Shown here: positions 52,501 through 63,387 of the stretch, piece after piece
Numbering within the stretch: position 1 is the stretch's first letter
How the letters are laid out: each line of letters starts with the position of its first letter
DNA from: Struthio camelus
Lineage: Eukaryota; Chordata; Aves; Struthioniformes; Struthionidae
Assembly (NCBI RefSeq): GCF_040807025.1
Contig: NC_090967.1
Location: 5,944,001 to 6,008,000 of the forward strand
DNA: 64,000 nt
Reading direction: 5' to 3'
The notes under the pieces: model-generated
Told to the model about the DNA's origin: nothing
The model's database searches: none
The model's input: the letters and a program-made list of their open reading frames with translations, nothing else
Made by a program: the position numbers and the translations under genes

Positions 52501-55500
52501 CCAGTTCAAAAACTCCCAAGCAACTAAGTTATTTTCTGTGGCAGTTCCTGTCTCTCTCCGGTTGCTTTAGGAGAAAGCATTCCTGAGAACTTTCAGTGCA
52601 TCCAAATGTGAAACTTTGAACTGATCTAAACAGCAGGATTTACCCGTAATTCAGTCTTTAAAACTTGCAGTTAATCCTTTAAACAGAAATTGACTTCCAC
52701 TTAAAAGCTTTAATATTACAATTCTAATTTTAATCTGTGCTCTGTTTGCTGCATATTAGCCTCAAAACACTAAAGAGAAAGCTTTTTAAAGTGGAAAAAA
52801 CTTGAATTTTTAAGAAGGCTTGGTGTGGAAACTGCAAACCAGCAAAAGAGCAGTTATCATGAAATCTTACTTCCTGTATTCATCAGATAGCTTAGGGTTT
52901 TTTTTTATCAAGAGGATACTCCACCCTTTTATTACGCTTGTGGGAATCAAATCTTTAGGTATAAAGAAGGCATTTTTGAAGAAACTGTTGTAGTAGATTG
53001 ATTCACTTAATTTTTGTGTAAAATTTGCCGTTTGATTACAGTCAAGTTCTGTCCATGAGTTTATAATTTGCCCAGAATTTTGGGGGAAGAATTGAGGGAA
53101 GTTCAAGTGTTGAATTTTAATAAATGCTTCCTTTGATTCCCATCTGCATATTTTGGACACACAAGAAAGTGTGCTGGAAAACTGGATATGCTTTTAGGAA
53201 TATGTTTCTCTCTCCTTTTTTATTATATAACTTGAATCTCTCCCTACAAACACAACTGTATAGCCAGAAACTTTTAACCCAATTTAAATGGAAACATTGA
53301 GGTAGTTCATATAAATGGATTCACATTAAAAGTTAGTATCTGGAAGAATATGGCACTGTTAGTGATTAGAGCAAGTCAGTAACTGGGATAAATCTAACAT
53401 TTTTGATTTCTTGCTATAGTTGTGTATGTCCAGAGCAGCTCTGTTGACCTGAGCTGGAGCACATAATTTCGCTCCAGTGTTAGTTAAGAACGTAGCTGTT
53501 TGCAAATTCCTAATTACTGCACAGAAAAGTAGTGATTCCTTTTCGCTGCAAGGATAATGCTGCAGCCTCACAGATTGTGGCTCTTGTACCTTTGCAGGAA
53601 TTATTTATTGGTTTTAATATAACTTCAGATCTGGCAAACCACTACTATTTCCACCATTCATTTGGGGAACATTTACAGCTGTGCTTAAAAAAAAAAAAAA
53701 AGAAAAACTGCTTTTGCAAGAGTACTTGGTTTTAATGATTAAATAGTTCTAATTTTTTTTTTTTTGAAGTTAAAATCTACATTTCTTTTAAGTAGCGTAA
53801 GAGAAGTGCTGGTGGAAGGGAAATTACTGATTCAGCTAGGATCTGTTGTTTGAGAAACATTCCTTCTGAACAGGAGCGCCAAGAAGAAATAAAATGGTTT
53901 AACAAGCAAAAGCTTTTTCCTTACCAAAAGCTTTCTCAGGAAAGAACTGGAATATTTAGCAATATTTTCAACTGTCAAGCAGCCGTTATCTTGGACACAT
54001 AATATATAAACGGAAAAGCTGTAGTGTAGATTCACTAAGTTCTTGTGATTCAAGAAATTAATGCATCTGGTGAGCACTAAGTAATCCATGATCTTACTTC
54101 ACTATCTAAATTCATACAGAAAGCAAACTGCCACTAGGTGAATCTAACCCCAAGAGCTAAAGCTAGAGCTGTCACGAGAATTGTTAAGAATATAAGAATA
54201 GTCTGAATGTTTCTGTTAACAAAAGTTTTCTTTGTTTGTTTTTAAGATAAAACCCAACAATCCCTTCTTCAAGCGTAACCCCCCAAACCTATTCCAAAGC
54301 AGGGGCGGGGGGGAAGCTTTTTAAATTAAAGGCAATCGGATAATTCAATATGTTCAGTTCACTTCATAAGATATTTTTATGGAAAAAGGAGGAGATGTTC
54401 ATTCTGGTTGCAACCAATGTCTCTTCGTTTTCGATGCTGCTTCTGTGTGGGAAGCAGCCCCCTTATTAAGGCTTTAGACTCTTGAGTTACCGCGAGCTGT
54501 GAAATTTGCAGGTTTTTTGCTGATTCTGTCTTTTCAAAGACTTGAGCTGATTTTTATTTTTTTTTTCCCCCCTGAGATCCCCTGCTGGGATGACAGGAAG
54601 GGCTAAGGTTGCAGCCTTGAGAAATGCTTTCGTACGCCTGCTCGAGGTGGGCTCCGTCGCGAGGCGCTGCCGGGCTCCTGCAAGCCGCGGCGCCCGGGGG
54701 CCGCTTCCTCTTGAGAGGCAGGAGGCCGAGGGGGACCACGAGGACAGATATACGTGCTGATGTAGTGATGTGTATAACGGCATATATAAGCAATCAACTT
54801 TTTTATTTATTTTTGCCGCGGAGCTCCAAAAGCGTTTGGTGAAGGTAGCGCTAGTAAAATCAATGATGTACCAAAGCCGTTTAACGAGCTCGTTTTGAGG
54901 ACTGCTTTAGCCCTCGCTCTCCTGTGTTTCCTCCTTTCCACTGTGTTTCACTGCAGCGGGAGGGCAAGCGGTCATGACCTCCACGTTACGTTATACTTTG
55001 TGGTATATACTAGGGAAAGCCAAGTCATTATTAAAAAACGTAAAGCATATACTCCCCCCTTTGCCCCCTCCGTTCTTTCAAAGATACCAACACCTGCTGA
55101 AACAGTTACTCCAATGTTTGGCGCAAATCCCAAGCGAGCCTTTTTTTTTGGTTAACAACAAAAACATATGTACAGGCCAGACAAAAAGCACAGCTAGTTC
55201 TGATATTGTGCTTTTAGTGCTCCGCGGCGATGATTTAGAGGGGGTGTGACTCATTCAGCGATGCCAGTGCAGAGCGCGTCTCTCGATGCGTGTACCGCTT
55301 AGAGAGCTGCATTTGTGATTGCGTGTCAAAAGACTGCAAAAAAAGGGGGGAGCTCCTTTCTTGCTTTTTAGATGGGATCTTTTTGAACCTCTTGATATTG
55401 CACGCTTATGAATATTTTATACATCTTTGGGCTGAGGGGATTTATAAGTCCTTTTATTAAAGAAAAAGCGTCCACCGCTTTGTAGTTGATATTCTGTGTG

Positions 55501-58500
55501 CGTCGTTGTTGAGGCTTTTGAGACTGGCTGCTCCGTGGAGAAGTTTGATCTCTAAGAACTGTCTGATAACTTTTGGATTAATTCAGTCCCTCAGATAAAG
55601 CAGTAGGTTTTGGTTAACTGTGTATTTGGAAAACAGTGACTTCTAGGGGAAATTGTATCATTAAAGGATATTTGAGTTGCTTTCCTCGTGATAGTTTTAA
55701 AGTTATAAGAATTCATGCACTTTTTTCCTTGGGGCAATCTCACTTTTTTTTCTTGCTCTATTTGGGAATATTCTAATAAATACGCTGAAAGCGTGAGGCA
55801 TAATACAAGCAGACCGGTCCCTTTTTCTCCCTCAGTAATGGCATCATCAATGTGCGACGTGCTGAATATCTTCACTGTCAACTCTGCTTAGCATCCATGG
55901 TTGTGGTATTACTAGCTTATCCAAGGACTCTGCTTAGACAACGTTTGTCAGTGTTAGAAGTGGCAACTGTTCCTCTGCTTGCTATAAACATCTTCACTCA
56001 ACCTCAGTTTTTGTGGTGATGCTGAAGAGGTAGGGCCACGTGTTTCCATTCTACCATTTCCTTTGCTTTTAGAAAGTGTCAAGAAAGAACAGCATGTAAA
56101 CATCCAGTTTTGTGGATGCCACATTTTCTATTATTTTTCCAAACTTTGTTCTTCAAAATTCTGGCCTTCCGAGGCAAAGGCTTTAGCATCTATTTGAATG
56201 AAACTACAACAGATTTGTTGATGTACACACTACAGTACCTTAGCAACCAACCTGCATCTAGTCCAAGATCTGAACGTTTCGTCTTTAAACAATTCTTTGC
56301 TACCAATCTAGGAATGTTCTTGCATTTCAGAGTGCAAAAACAGCCGGTTGACATCTAGTGAGGAGCAACATACATTATAAAATACCTACTCCTCCACAGT
56401 GGGTGGAGAGGGAACTTATGTAAGTGTGTTTCTTTGCTAGTTTGATTGTAGTTCCTCGAGTCCTTGGAAGATGCAGCTCCCAGAGCAAGACTGTGCATTC
56501 AAATGATTCCAGGCTCTGCTTTATCAGTGTAAAACAGGGCTTTGGCAGCGATGTAGCATTAAATCTGGGTGTGTTGAGGGGGAACGTTAGAGAATTGAAC
56601 CAGAAATAATTTTACTTATTGATACCGCTAAATTTAAGAAAAAAATTGAAAAAATGTCACTAACTTTAATCAAACATCCTAGCTCTTACCAACGAGCTGT
56701 TGAGACACCTTAGTCTTCTGAAAGAATTGGCAATGACAGTAAGTTGAAATGCAAGCGGAAAAGGATTAACTTTCTCTTGCACGCTTTTTTTATACACCAA
56801 AAATCTATACAACTGCAGGAATGCAGACTGGAATATTTTAGTAGCCAGGCGTCATTCAGGACTGGCGAGTAAGATATCCAGTATTTATTGAAACTTTGCT
56901 GCCTATCACATTTATTCTCATGTACGCCTATTGCAGTAAGGAATTCTTTGCTGTGTTTTTTTTTTTTTTTAAACTTGTACCTCTGCCCTTTCTAAAGGGC
57001 TTTTTCTGGTGCAAGAAATGAGCACCTGCCTAATGGTGGAAGGCTGCAGCTTGACACATCATCTCTGTTGCCTAGATTGCTAAAAAATGTGAAAGTTTGG
57101 TTAAACAATATACTATAAATTAAGGTGACCTGTTATATATATATATGTCAGAAATACGAAAAGCTAGCTAATTCCGATATTAACAGTCATGATCAGGCCG
57201 ACTTCACGTAGTTACTTTTTAAAGCTGAACATTATTATTGACTCTAAAGTAGATTTTGTTTTTCGTTGCTTTACGCTATCACACAACACTTAGTATGGCA
57301 GCTTGCCAAGCATGTTTTGTAGAGAAGATTGACATCCACTCACAGAAGTTGAATTCATACTGTTTATAGATGGCATCCATTCTCAGTGATAACTGACACT
57401 CTGTAGAATTGAGTTGGTTAAAGCGGTTGACGGGAAAAAAGAGTTACTCTTACAGTTTTCTTCCCTCCTTTTCTTCTAGTTACAGCTGCAGAAAACCCAA
57501 TATTTGCAACTGGGACAGAGTCGTGGCCAGTACTATGGAGGGTCACTGCCAAATGTGAATCAAATTGGAAACAGTGCCATGGATCTGCCCTTCCAGGTGA
57601 GCTTGAGATATATATATATATATATATATAAATAATATTTTTCTTTCTTTCTTTCTTTCGTCTTTTTTTTTTTGTCAGTTAATGCTGCGCCTGCATGTTA
57701 TTTTTTACTCATAGGAGACCAGGATTCAGAACGTAGGACCATAGCCACAGCAGACCTCCCTAAATGTTCTGAAAACTCTTGCTCTTTTGGAACGGAGCAC
57801 AGTTCTGTACAGCACGTGTGCATGTTATTGCAGTGTCAGGTGTTAGGTCTCCTGTCCTTGATCGTGATGCTTTTGGGTCAAGCATAAGCAGAGGCAGTGA
57901 AATTCCTTTCTCAGTGATTATTTGTGGTGCTGCTTGTGTTCAGTATCAAATTCATAATGGACTGTTCTGCAAAAATGCTGTAGTTTCGAAACAAAAGTGG
58001 AAATAAATAACACAAGGTGGTATAGAAAGCGTTGGTAGGTGGCAATCTTGAAGAGGATCACCCATGGCAGTGTGCTCCCTGCATGGGTTTTAGGAGGAAA
58101 AGGGAAGGATGGCAGAGGGGCACGGATTAGTTTCTCTTCTTTGGTCCGACCGAAAGGAAAATGTGGGTGTGTGGGTTCCCCTCTGCCCATGAACAGATCA
58201 TCGGTGTTTTACATGCCTGCTTTTCTGCTTGTAAGTCTATTTGGACAGGAGATGATCTGCAGTGGATAGGGTTAGGTGACTGATGCTTTTGGGACTCCTG
58301 ATTTCTGCAGTTGATTAACGGTACTCAAGGCAACTAAAATTTCTGCATCAGTTTTCCTTATTTTAGAGTAGTTACAATTAGATTTTTGTCTTGCAAGGAT
58401 GTGGTAAGAATTAAGTTTTGTAGTTTGTGGTTTTTCTGATGAAGGCTGGCTTAATAAATACAGAGAAACTAATGATGACAAGCTCTACCTATGTATTTTG

Positions 58501-61500
58501 AAATACACATAGGCAGCTGAATTTGTGAAAGTTCTCAAGAGCTTGAATTTTGGACAAGAGGAGAAGCAAAGAACTATTTTAATCTGGTTGTCTTTAGGAA
58601 GTGCGGATGTTTATGATGTTATCAAGTCTTTAACTTTAGTCCACAGGCATCTGGTCTGTTCAGGATCCACAGATTTTTGTCTTTAGTTTTGTGTTGAAGA
58701 GGTTTATAATTACTGTTCTTTTTAGGTAATAGTATTTGAGTACTTCTGTGCTTGATGGCCATTTCTGACAGTTATTAGAATCTTTTTAGTTCTGAAACTA
58801 ATGTGGTGCTTGAAAGAGAGTACTCAAAAATTTATGGATTAATAGAGGAGGATATGGAAACAAGTTGATCTTTAAACTCCAGGTTTTTATATGTTCTTTC
58901 AGAAACAAATCCAAAAATCCACCACCCCCCCAAGTGATGCTGTTACAGAGAATAAATGGTGTCAAGCAACAAAATAAAAATATGTACTTGTTTGTGTCAG
59001 GAATGGTTCCTAGTTTTCTTCATTTCAGGCTAAAATGTGATGCAATCAAAAGCTATTTGTACAGTGTGTTGATCAGGTGATGCCTGTGTGGTCATCTTTA
59101 GTTAGAGGGGTAGTGATCTGAGAATCTTGGTTCTTTGCATTTACAGCACAACGGAGCTTTGGCAGAAGCCTTTGGAGCAGTTCCTGTCTCTTTGGTAAAC
59201 AAACATTTAGGTTTGTGTAAATACGTATTTAGGACTGGTGTACTGTTTGCCCAGGCAGATACGTATTTTAGCACACGTTACACTTTTTTTGGTATGCACA
59301 GTATTTATTTGATTCACCGTTACAGCTCCGGAAGAGTCACGGTCTGTCATATAAATACAGATTTTGCCATGCATCCCAGTTTGGAACATGCATAATAATT
59401 CCTGTACAGACTCTCTGGACTTGCTGTGGTCTGTCGTGTGATTACTTATGGTTTATGGGGGGTTAATTTGATGCAGATGGTGGTTTATTTGGCACTGTCT
59501 TGGCCTGTGATTTAAGCGATATCTGAGCATGTGCACTTAGCCTGCATGTTAAACTCCACGGGGAAAGGAAGAATGATTACCAAAATGCTGCTCGTCACCA
59601 AGGGGCACTGAAATGTAAATGACTAGTAGGTACTACTCCTTCACTTTCCCCCTCATCTTCCTTGCTTGCTTTTATTCATAAATTAAGTCATAAATCGTAA
59701 AGGGACACTGCTGCTTTAAAGCACTGAGCTTTTTCCTTCCTGTCTGTAAGTATTTAGCATTTTTTCAGTGTCTTGTGGAGTTTTTGGTAGGGTTCTGATC
59801 TCAAATCTTTGAGTCTGTTTCAGGGAAGTGAAGCAGTTGCACTTCTTCACTGTCCAAATACAAGTGACGCTTGGCTCTGTTCATTTTTATTGCAGTTTTG
59901 CAGTATAGTTAAGTATCACGTGCCCTCCAGGGATGGGGATTTTAATGAAGGGGAGCTGCCTGGTGTTTGGTTCAGATTAAGTTTCATGTAATGGTTGCTG
60001 TGAGAAGCTGGAAGAACTTTTGGAGGCGGTGCCCATTTTCTCAGGTGTTTGCTGCCTTTTGTGATTTGCCTAAGCAAGTTAGGGATTCACTTGGGATCTT
60101 TGTTCCTGGAAAGCCAGAGAACAGCATTACCCAAAAGTTCCTTGCTAGCGTGTTTATTTGATCATAAGTTGTAGCCCTCTATTTGTGACTGGGGTATGGT
60201 CCATGTTTACTTTTTCCACTGTTACATCCAAATTAGATTTTTGTTGTGATTTTTAAGTGGAAGTTATGCCATAAACACTACTTGAAAACTTCTGAAAGAA
60301 CAGTCTTCGCATTCACCTGTAGGTCTATGCTCATTTGCATTGGCTTCCTTTTAAATTGCAGGCGAGGTCTTCGTTCTGTACGCTTCAGACTGGCTTTTCC
60401 TTTCTTAGTAACTTTGTGGTCGAGACCACTGACATGGGAAGTTGCGTCTCCAGTTGATCTTCCGAGCACATATGTATTAATTTGGAAATGTTGCTGCTAT
60501 TTGGGATAGAGTTGGTGTAATAAGAGCACAAAGAAGAGTTTGAGCCATTTTTTGGTGTTTTGGAATTATGAGTGTTTTTCAGTTCTGTGTGGTGCCAGTT
60601 AAGTAGAACTAGATTGTTGCTTAGTATTTGCAGCAGAGATTAAACCAATATGTCTTAATTTAGAGTATTTAAATTTAAGATGCTATGATTTGAGGCTTCT
60701 GAATCTTCATACAAGAGTCATACTTGTTAAGGAGCTGAAGCAGAACACCATCTTAGTAGAGGGAGTATAGCCAAAAGTTACTGCATTCCTTTGCTGGTTA
60801 CATATTGACTTAAGCAGTATCCTGCTCTGCATATTCAGTGTTGGTCCTTAAGCAAGAAAGTAAACAACACAGCCACTTTGCATCTGTTATATTAACACAG
60901 ATTGTGTATGCATAGAGGGAGACGCTAGTATTTGCTAACTAGAATGGAGTTAAGAGTATTAGAAAGATGCTTTAAAAAAAAGTTATTGCAGATAGAACAT
61001 TTAAAAGTTTTTTAGAAACAGTCATTTAAGCAGCCTAACTGGACGTTTTTTAAAAGATTAATGTGGAAGCCAGATGGCTTCATGGTTTGGCAGACAGGAC
61101 AGTGCATTTGCCACATGCATCACCTGAATGGGAGAGCAAATTTTGGATTTCCAAACAGATGGTGTTGAGGGACTCAGCAAAGCTGTTCACTTTGGCAAGG
61201 AACGGAAGAATGTGTAGCTTTTTTCCCTAGATGCCCGTGTATTGCTGTTGAAGTATGAGTAGAGGCTGACCCTTTTTTTTTTTTTTTTTCCCCAGCTATA
61301 CACTAGGATGAGCCTTTGAAAATATAGGAGTTTCCAGTTTAGAGTGGAAATTCATTTTCCTTATCTTTTCTATGTCATCCTCAGATTCTCTGAAGTCAGT
61401 TGCTGACAGGTAAACACTCTCAGGATATAGGTGCCAATAAGATTCAGAGTGGAATCGACCCATCTGTGTTGACTGTGCAACCTAATGAAATAAACATCGG

Positions 61501-63387
61501 TTAGAAAAATATTAGACGCTAAAACTTTTTCTAGACAGAGGAAGGAAACTGCTTCTTTTTTCTTCCTTCTTTCTTTCTTTCTTTTCTTTTTCTTTTTCTT
61601 TTTTTTTTTTTTTTTTGGAAATTCTGTCAGTGTCCCCATAGAACAATTATACTGAGAGGAGGGGCGAAAGAAAGTCTTGAGAGAGTGGGGTGTTTCTTAA
61701 AAGCTTCAGATGAATGTTAGGATCACTGTGCATCTTCTTCCTGCATCTCCTGCCCTTGTAGTTCAAGCTCTGGTTGTCAGCCTGTTCCTTCTGGATGCAT
61801 GCTGCATGCTACACCAAGGGAATGTAAACAGCAGTTGTCGGTAGGCTCCCTGTCACCATCGGTTCCGGTATTTCAAAGATATGAAGGTTGGAGAGCAGTG
61901 CTGATTTACGAGAGGGCAGATCTAGCAGTGTCTGCCTCCGCCTGTCTCTAATCTCTGTCTGGAGGAGATAGCCTTGGTAATTACTTTCCATGGCTATAGC
62001 GAAAATGTTACTGAAGGAAAAATTTACATGGTGTGGTTTGTCCATGTCTTAAATTTTGAGTTTTATTTCTTAAAATAACACAACCGTTCATACAGTATTA
62101 ATAACTTCTGGGCAGACAGCTTATGCATATATTTTTCTGCTTATAACTTTGTGCATCTCTCTCAGACTCCTTTTCAGTCGACTGGATTGGATACAAGCAG
62201 AACAACTCGGCATCACGGTCTGGTGGACAGAGTATATCGTGACAGAAATCGTCTTGGGTCTCCTCATCGACGTCCTCTCTCTGTGGACAAACATGGAAGA
62301 CAAATATCCTTTGGTTTATGAGGTGGCAGTAAAAACTTACCTTTTCTGCATTACGGTTTTCAGTTTTTGCAGGGCGTTTCCTCCTCCCATTCTTACCTGT
62401 CGGAGATGCTTCCCATCTCTGTACAGTTAATGTCATCTACTCTTTCTGAACTGTGATCCAGTCTATAAATATCTACTATTCTGTAAAGTAAGCATTTACC
62501 TTTCTCTATGTCAGTTTCTTCAGCTCCAAGTGGGGATAATGATACACGTGAAGCTGAGAGGGATTGAGATCCTTTGATGAAAAATGTAAGGCAGTATTGA
62601 TGAAAACTGAATTTCCCTTCAGAACTGAGTAAATCCAAAGCAGAAGAATTCTTTGCAGTTCATTGTGCATTTTATTACAGCTTGATTCATCAGTTTAGCA
62701 TCTGCCAAGCTCTATTCTTCCTGCCATTTGTGAAAATGAATTAGCTTATTATTGCTGACGGGCTTAAAATGTGCCACAATAAAACTGGGCTGATGAGGCT
62801 AAAGGGAATGCTTAAGTGGGAGAGTGGAGAGATGACAGCTTCTCAGGAGGAAAGAGGTACTCCAAAGCTGGAAATGAGGTTGGTCATCCTGTTGCTCAGA
62901 CGTTGTGACTAGCCAGATAAATGTGGTGTTATATGCTCTTTTTAGGGGTTGTTTACCTTCAGAACGTGAGATCAGGAAAACCAACCTGGGAACTGGCCAA
63001 GAACCAAGCCTGAGATGTTGTGAGGAGTCCTTGTTTCTTAAGGTGGCTTCTTTTGGTGTAGAAGTCAAAAGCTTGTCTCTGTGTTGTCAGGCCTGATGTT
63101 TTAAATGGTACCCTTTCATTCTACATCAGCTGTGAAGCATGTAGATTTTGATTTGAATATCCTGTTAAAATCAATATGCTTTCCATAGGGAATCTGCTTT
63201 GCCTTTCTCTTTTGAGCTTAGTGGCTCTGACAAGGTAATTTGAATTATTTCTCAGGAAAAGATTTCAAGTAGGCTGGTTACTTAAGTGAGAAAGTGGTGT
63301 TCTTCCCCTTAACTAATTGAATCACGTAGACAGTTGTCCATATGGCACTGTGTATCTGTCACCTCCATCAGATACAAGCTGGAGAAG
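37474..63387 (+). CDS. CRTC1: CRTC1, CREB-regulated transcription coactivator 1 (N-terminal exons; gene runs beyond window)
   Basis: The exons are 37474-37599, 57480-57596, 62166-62303 and 63326-63387, with an apparent optional exon at 59147-59194. They encode the first ~147 residues (163 with the cassette). Exon 1 is the CREB-binding coiled-coil domain. Exon 2 carries the [13 protein letters not shown] motif shared by all CRTCs, and exon 3 the [15 protein letters not shown] basic stretch and [12 protein letters not shown]. Exon 4 has [19 protein letters not shown]. By family knowledge CRTCs are held in the cytosol by 14-3-3 after SIK phosphorylation, then on cAMP/calcium signals are dephosphorylated by calcineurin, enter the nucleus and bind the CREB bZIP. 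The best-known SIK site (TNSDS motif) begins just after exon 4, outside the window. CRTC1 rather than CRTC2/3 is chosen from the sequence ([20 protein letters not shown]) and from synteny. Confidence 0.96.
37974..38360 (+). repeat. ~44-bp minisatellite in CRTC1 intron 1, each unit with a 3'-splice-site-like element and a G-run
   Basis: YAG/AAG landmarks recur at 37976, 38032, 38073, 38116, 38159, 38204, 38247, 38291 and 38335; spacing is 41-45 bp except 56 for the first. The unit reads pyrimidine tract, TATTGCAG (or close), GCCCTGATTTT, then 6-9 G. Copies differ by substitutions and G-run length. Confidence 0.88.
49610..49622 (+). repeat. Poly-C run
   Basis: About a dozen C in CRTC1 intron 1. 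Similar C runs, at 33764 and 45864, occur elsewhere in AT-rich sequence. Confidence 0.7.
54640..54740 (+). promoter_or_regulatory. Small CpG pocket in CRTC1 intron 1
   Basis: A short stretch with about a dozen CpG (GTCGCGAGGCGCTGCC, CCGCGGCGCCCGGGGGCCGC) in AT-rich intron, 2.7 kb before exon 2. It may be an internal promoter or enhancer; composition is the only evidence. Confidence 0.3.
57480..57596 (+). CDS. CRTC1: CRTC1 exon 2
   Basis: 39 codons, phase 0 at both ends, acceptor TTCTTCTAG|T and donor CCAG|GTGAGC. Encodes [20 protein letters not shown] then [19 protein letters not shown], nearly the human sequence. Together with exon 1 it completes the LQLQ heptad region. Confidence 0.95.
57597..59146 (+). 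other. CRTC1: CRTC1 intron between exon 2 and cassette exon (1.55 kb)
   Basis: Begins GTGAGC and ends GCATTTACAG. It has a (TA)n tract starting 12 bases after the donor, followed by TTTC repeats. No other exon is seen. Confidence 0.8.
57608..57631 (+). repeat. (AT)n microsatellite beside the CRTC1 exon 2 donor
   Basis: About 12 AT dinucleotides, followed from about 57640 by a (TTTC)n tract and poly-T. Confidence 0.9.
59147..59194 (+). CDS. CRTC1: CRTC1 48-nt in-frame cassette exon (putative)
   Basis: The acceptor is TTCTTTGCATTTACAG|C and the donor TTTG|GTAAAC. The exon is exactly 16 codons, phase 0 on both sides, and encodes [16 protein letters not shown]. Inserted between PFQ (exon 2) and TPFQ (exon 3) it lines up, gap-free, with CRTC2 (PFQ-PSGFLGEALAAAPVSL-TPFQ); nine of 16 residues agree. 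The exon-2-to-exon-3 join also keeps frame, so both forms are possible. A 16-residue longer CRTC1 isoform in human would fit, but I recall this without being able to check. Confidence 0.72.
59195..62165 (+). other. CRTC1: CRTC1 intron before exon 3 (3.0 kb)
   Basis: GTAAAC...CATCTCTCTCAG. It contains a pyrimidine-rich simple repeat at 61553-61616 and poly-T runs. No exon is seen. Confidence 0.8.
61553..61616 (+). repeat. Polypyrimidine (TTTC/CTTT)n and poly-T tract
   Basis: An uninterrupted C/T tract of about 64 bases ending in a long T run, 550 bases before CRTC1 exon 3. Confidence 0.85.
62166..62303 (+). CDS. CRTC1: CRTC1 exon 3
   Basis: 46 codons, phase 0 on both sides. The acceptor is CATCTCTCTCAG|A. 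Encodes [40 protein letters not shown] and DKHGRQ. No GT donor exists at the homology-defined end; the next bases are ATATCCTTTGG, an exact U12-type AT-AC donor. Confidence 0.92.
62304..63325 (+). other. CRTC1: CRTC1 AT-AC intron (U12-dependent), 1022 bp
   Basis: The intron starts ATATCCTTTG (U12 5' consensus ATATCCTT) and ends AATCAC. A CCTTAACTAA branch-point motif (63307-63316) places the branch A about 13 bases from the 3' end, in the usual U12 window. The flanking exons join in frame (GRQ|VDSCPYG) as in mammalian CRTCs. Confidence 0.9.
62505..62592 (-). repeat. MIR-like ancient SINE fragment
   Basis: GTCAGTTTCTTCAGCTCCAA, GTGGGGATAATGATACACG and GGGATTGAGATCC follow the reverse complement of MIR (CAGTTTCCTCATCTGTAAAA-type, TGGGGATAATAATACCT). 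It lies inside the AT-AC intron. Confidence 0.55.
63326..63387 (+). CDS. CRTC1: CRTC1 exon 4
   Basis: 20 codons plus two bases, starting GTAGACAGTTGTCC and ending AGAAG|GTTAGT. Encodes [20 protein letters not shown]; the split Arg codon leads toward the TNSDS SIK-site exon beyond the window. The start follows an AC, not AG, dinucleotide. Confidence 0.92.

Larger units (their letters stand above)
37600..57479 (+). other. CRTC1: CRTC1 intron 1 (19.9 kb)
   Basis: A GT-AG intron (GTGAGC...TTTTCTTCTAG). The first ~1.1 kb is GC-rich and contains a 44-bp minisatellite; the rest is AT-rich with homopolymer tracts, (TA/TG)n near 41460 and a small CpG pocket at about 54640-54740. I found no supported exon, gene or RNA inside it. 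Confidence 0.8.

Noticed and set aside
62304..62325. Using GTTTAT (62314) as an ordinary GT donor for CRTC1 exon 3
   Set aside because: It would add 10 bases, break the frame and give a weak donor; the exact ATATCCTT and the AC end with branch point downstream explain the site better.
62149..62430. 93-codon plus-strand open frame over CRTC1 exon 3
   Set aside because: It is in a different frame from the conserved CRTC1 reading ([10 protein letters not shown]...), so it is an overlap artefact.
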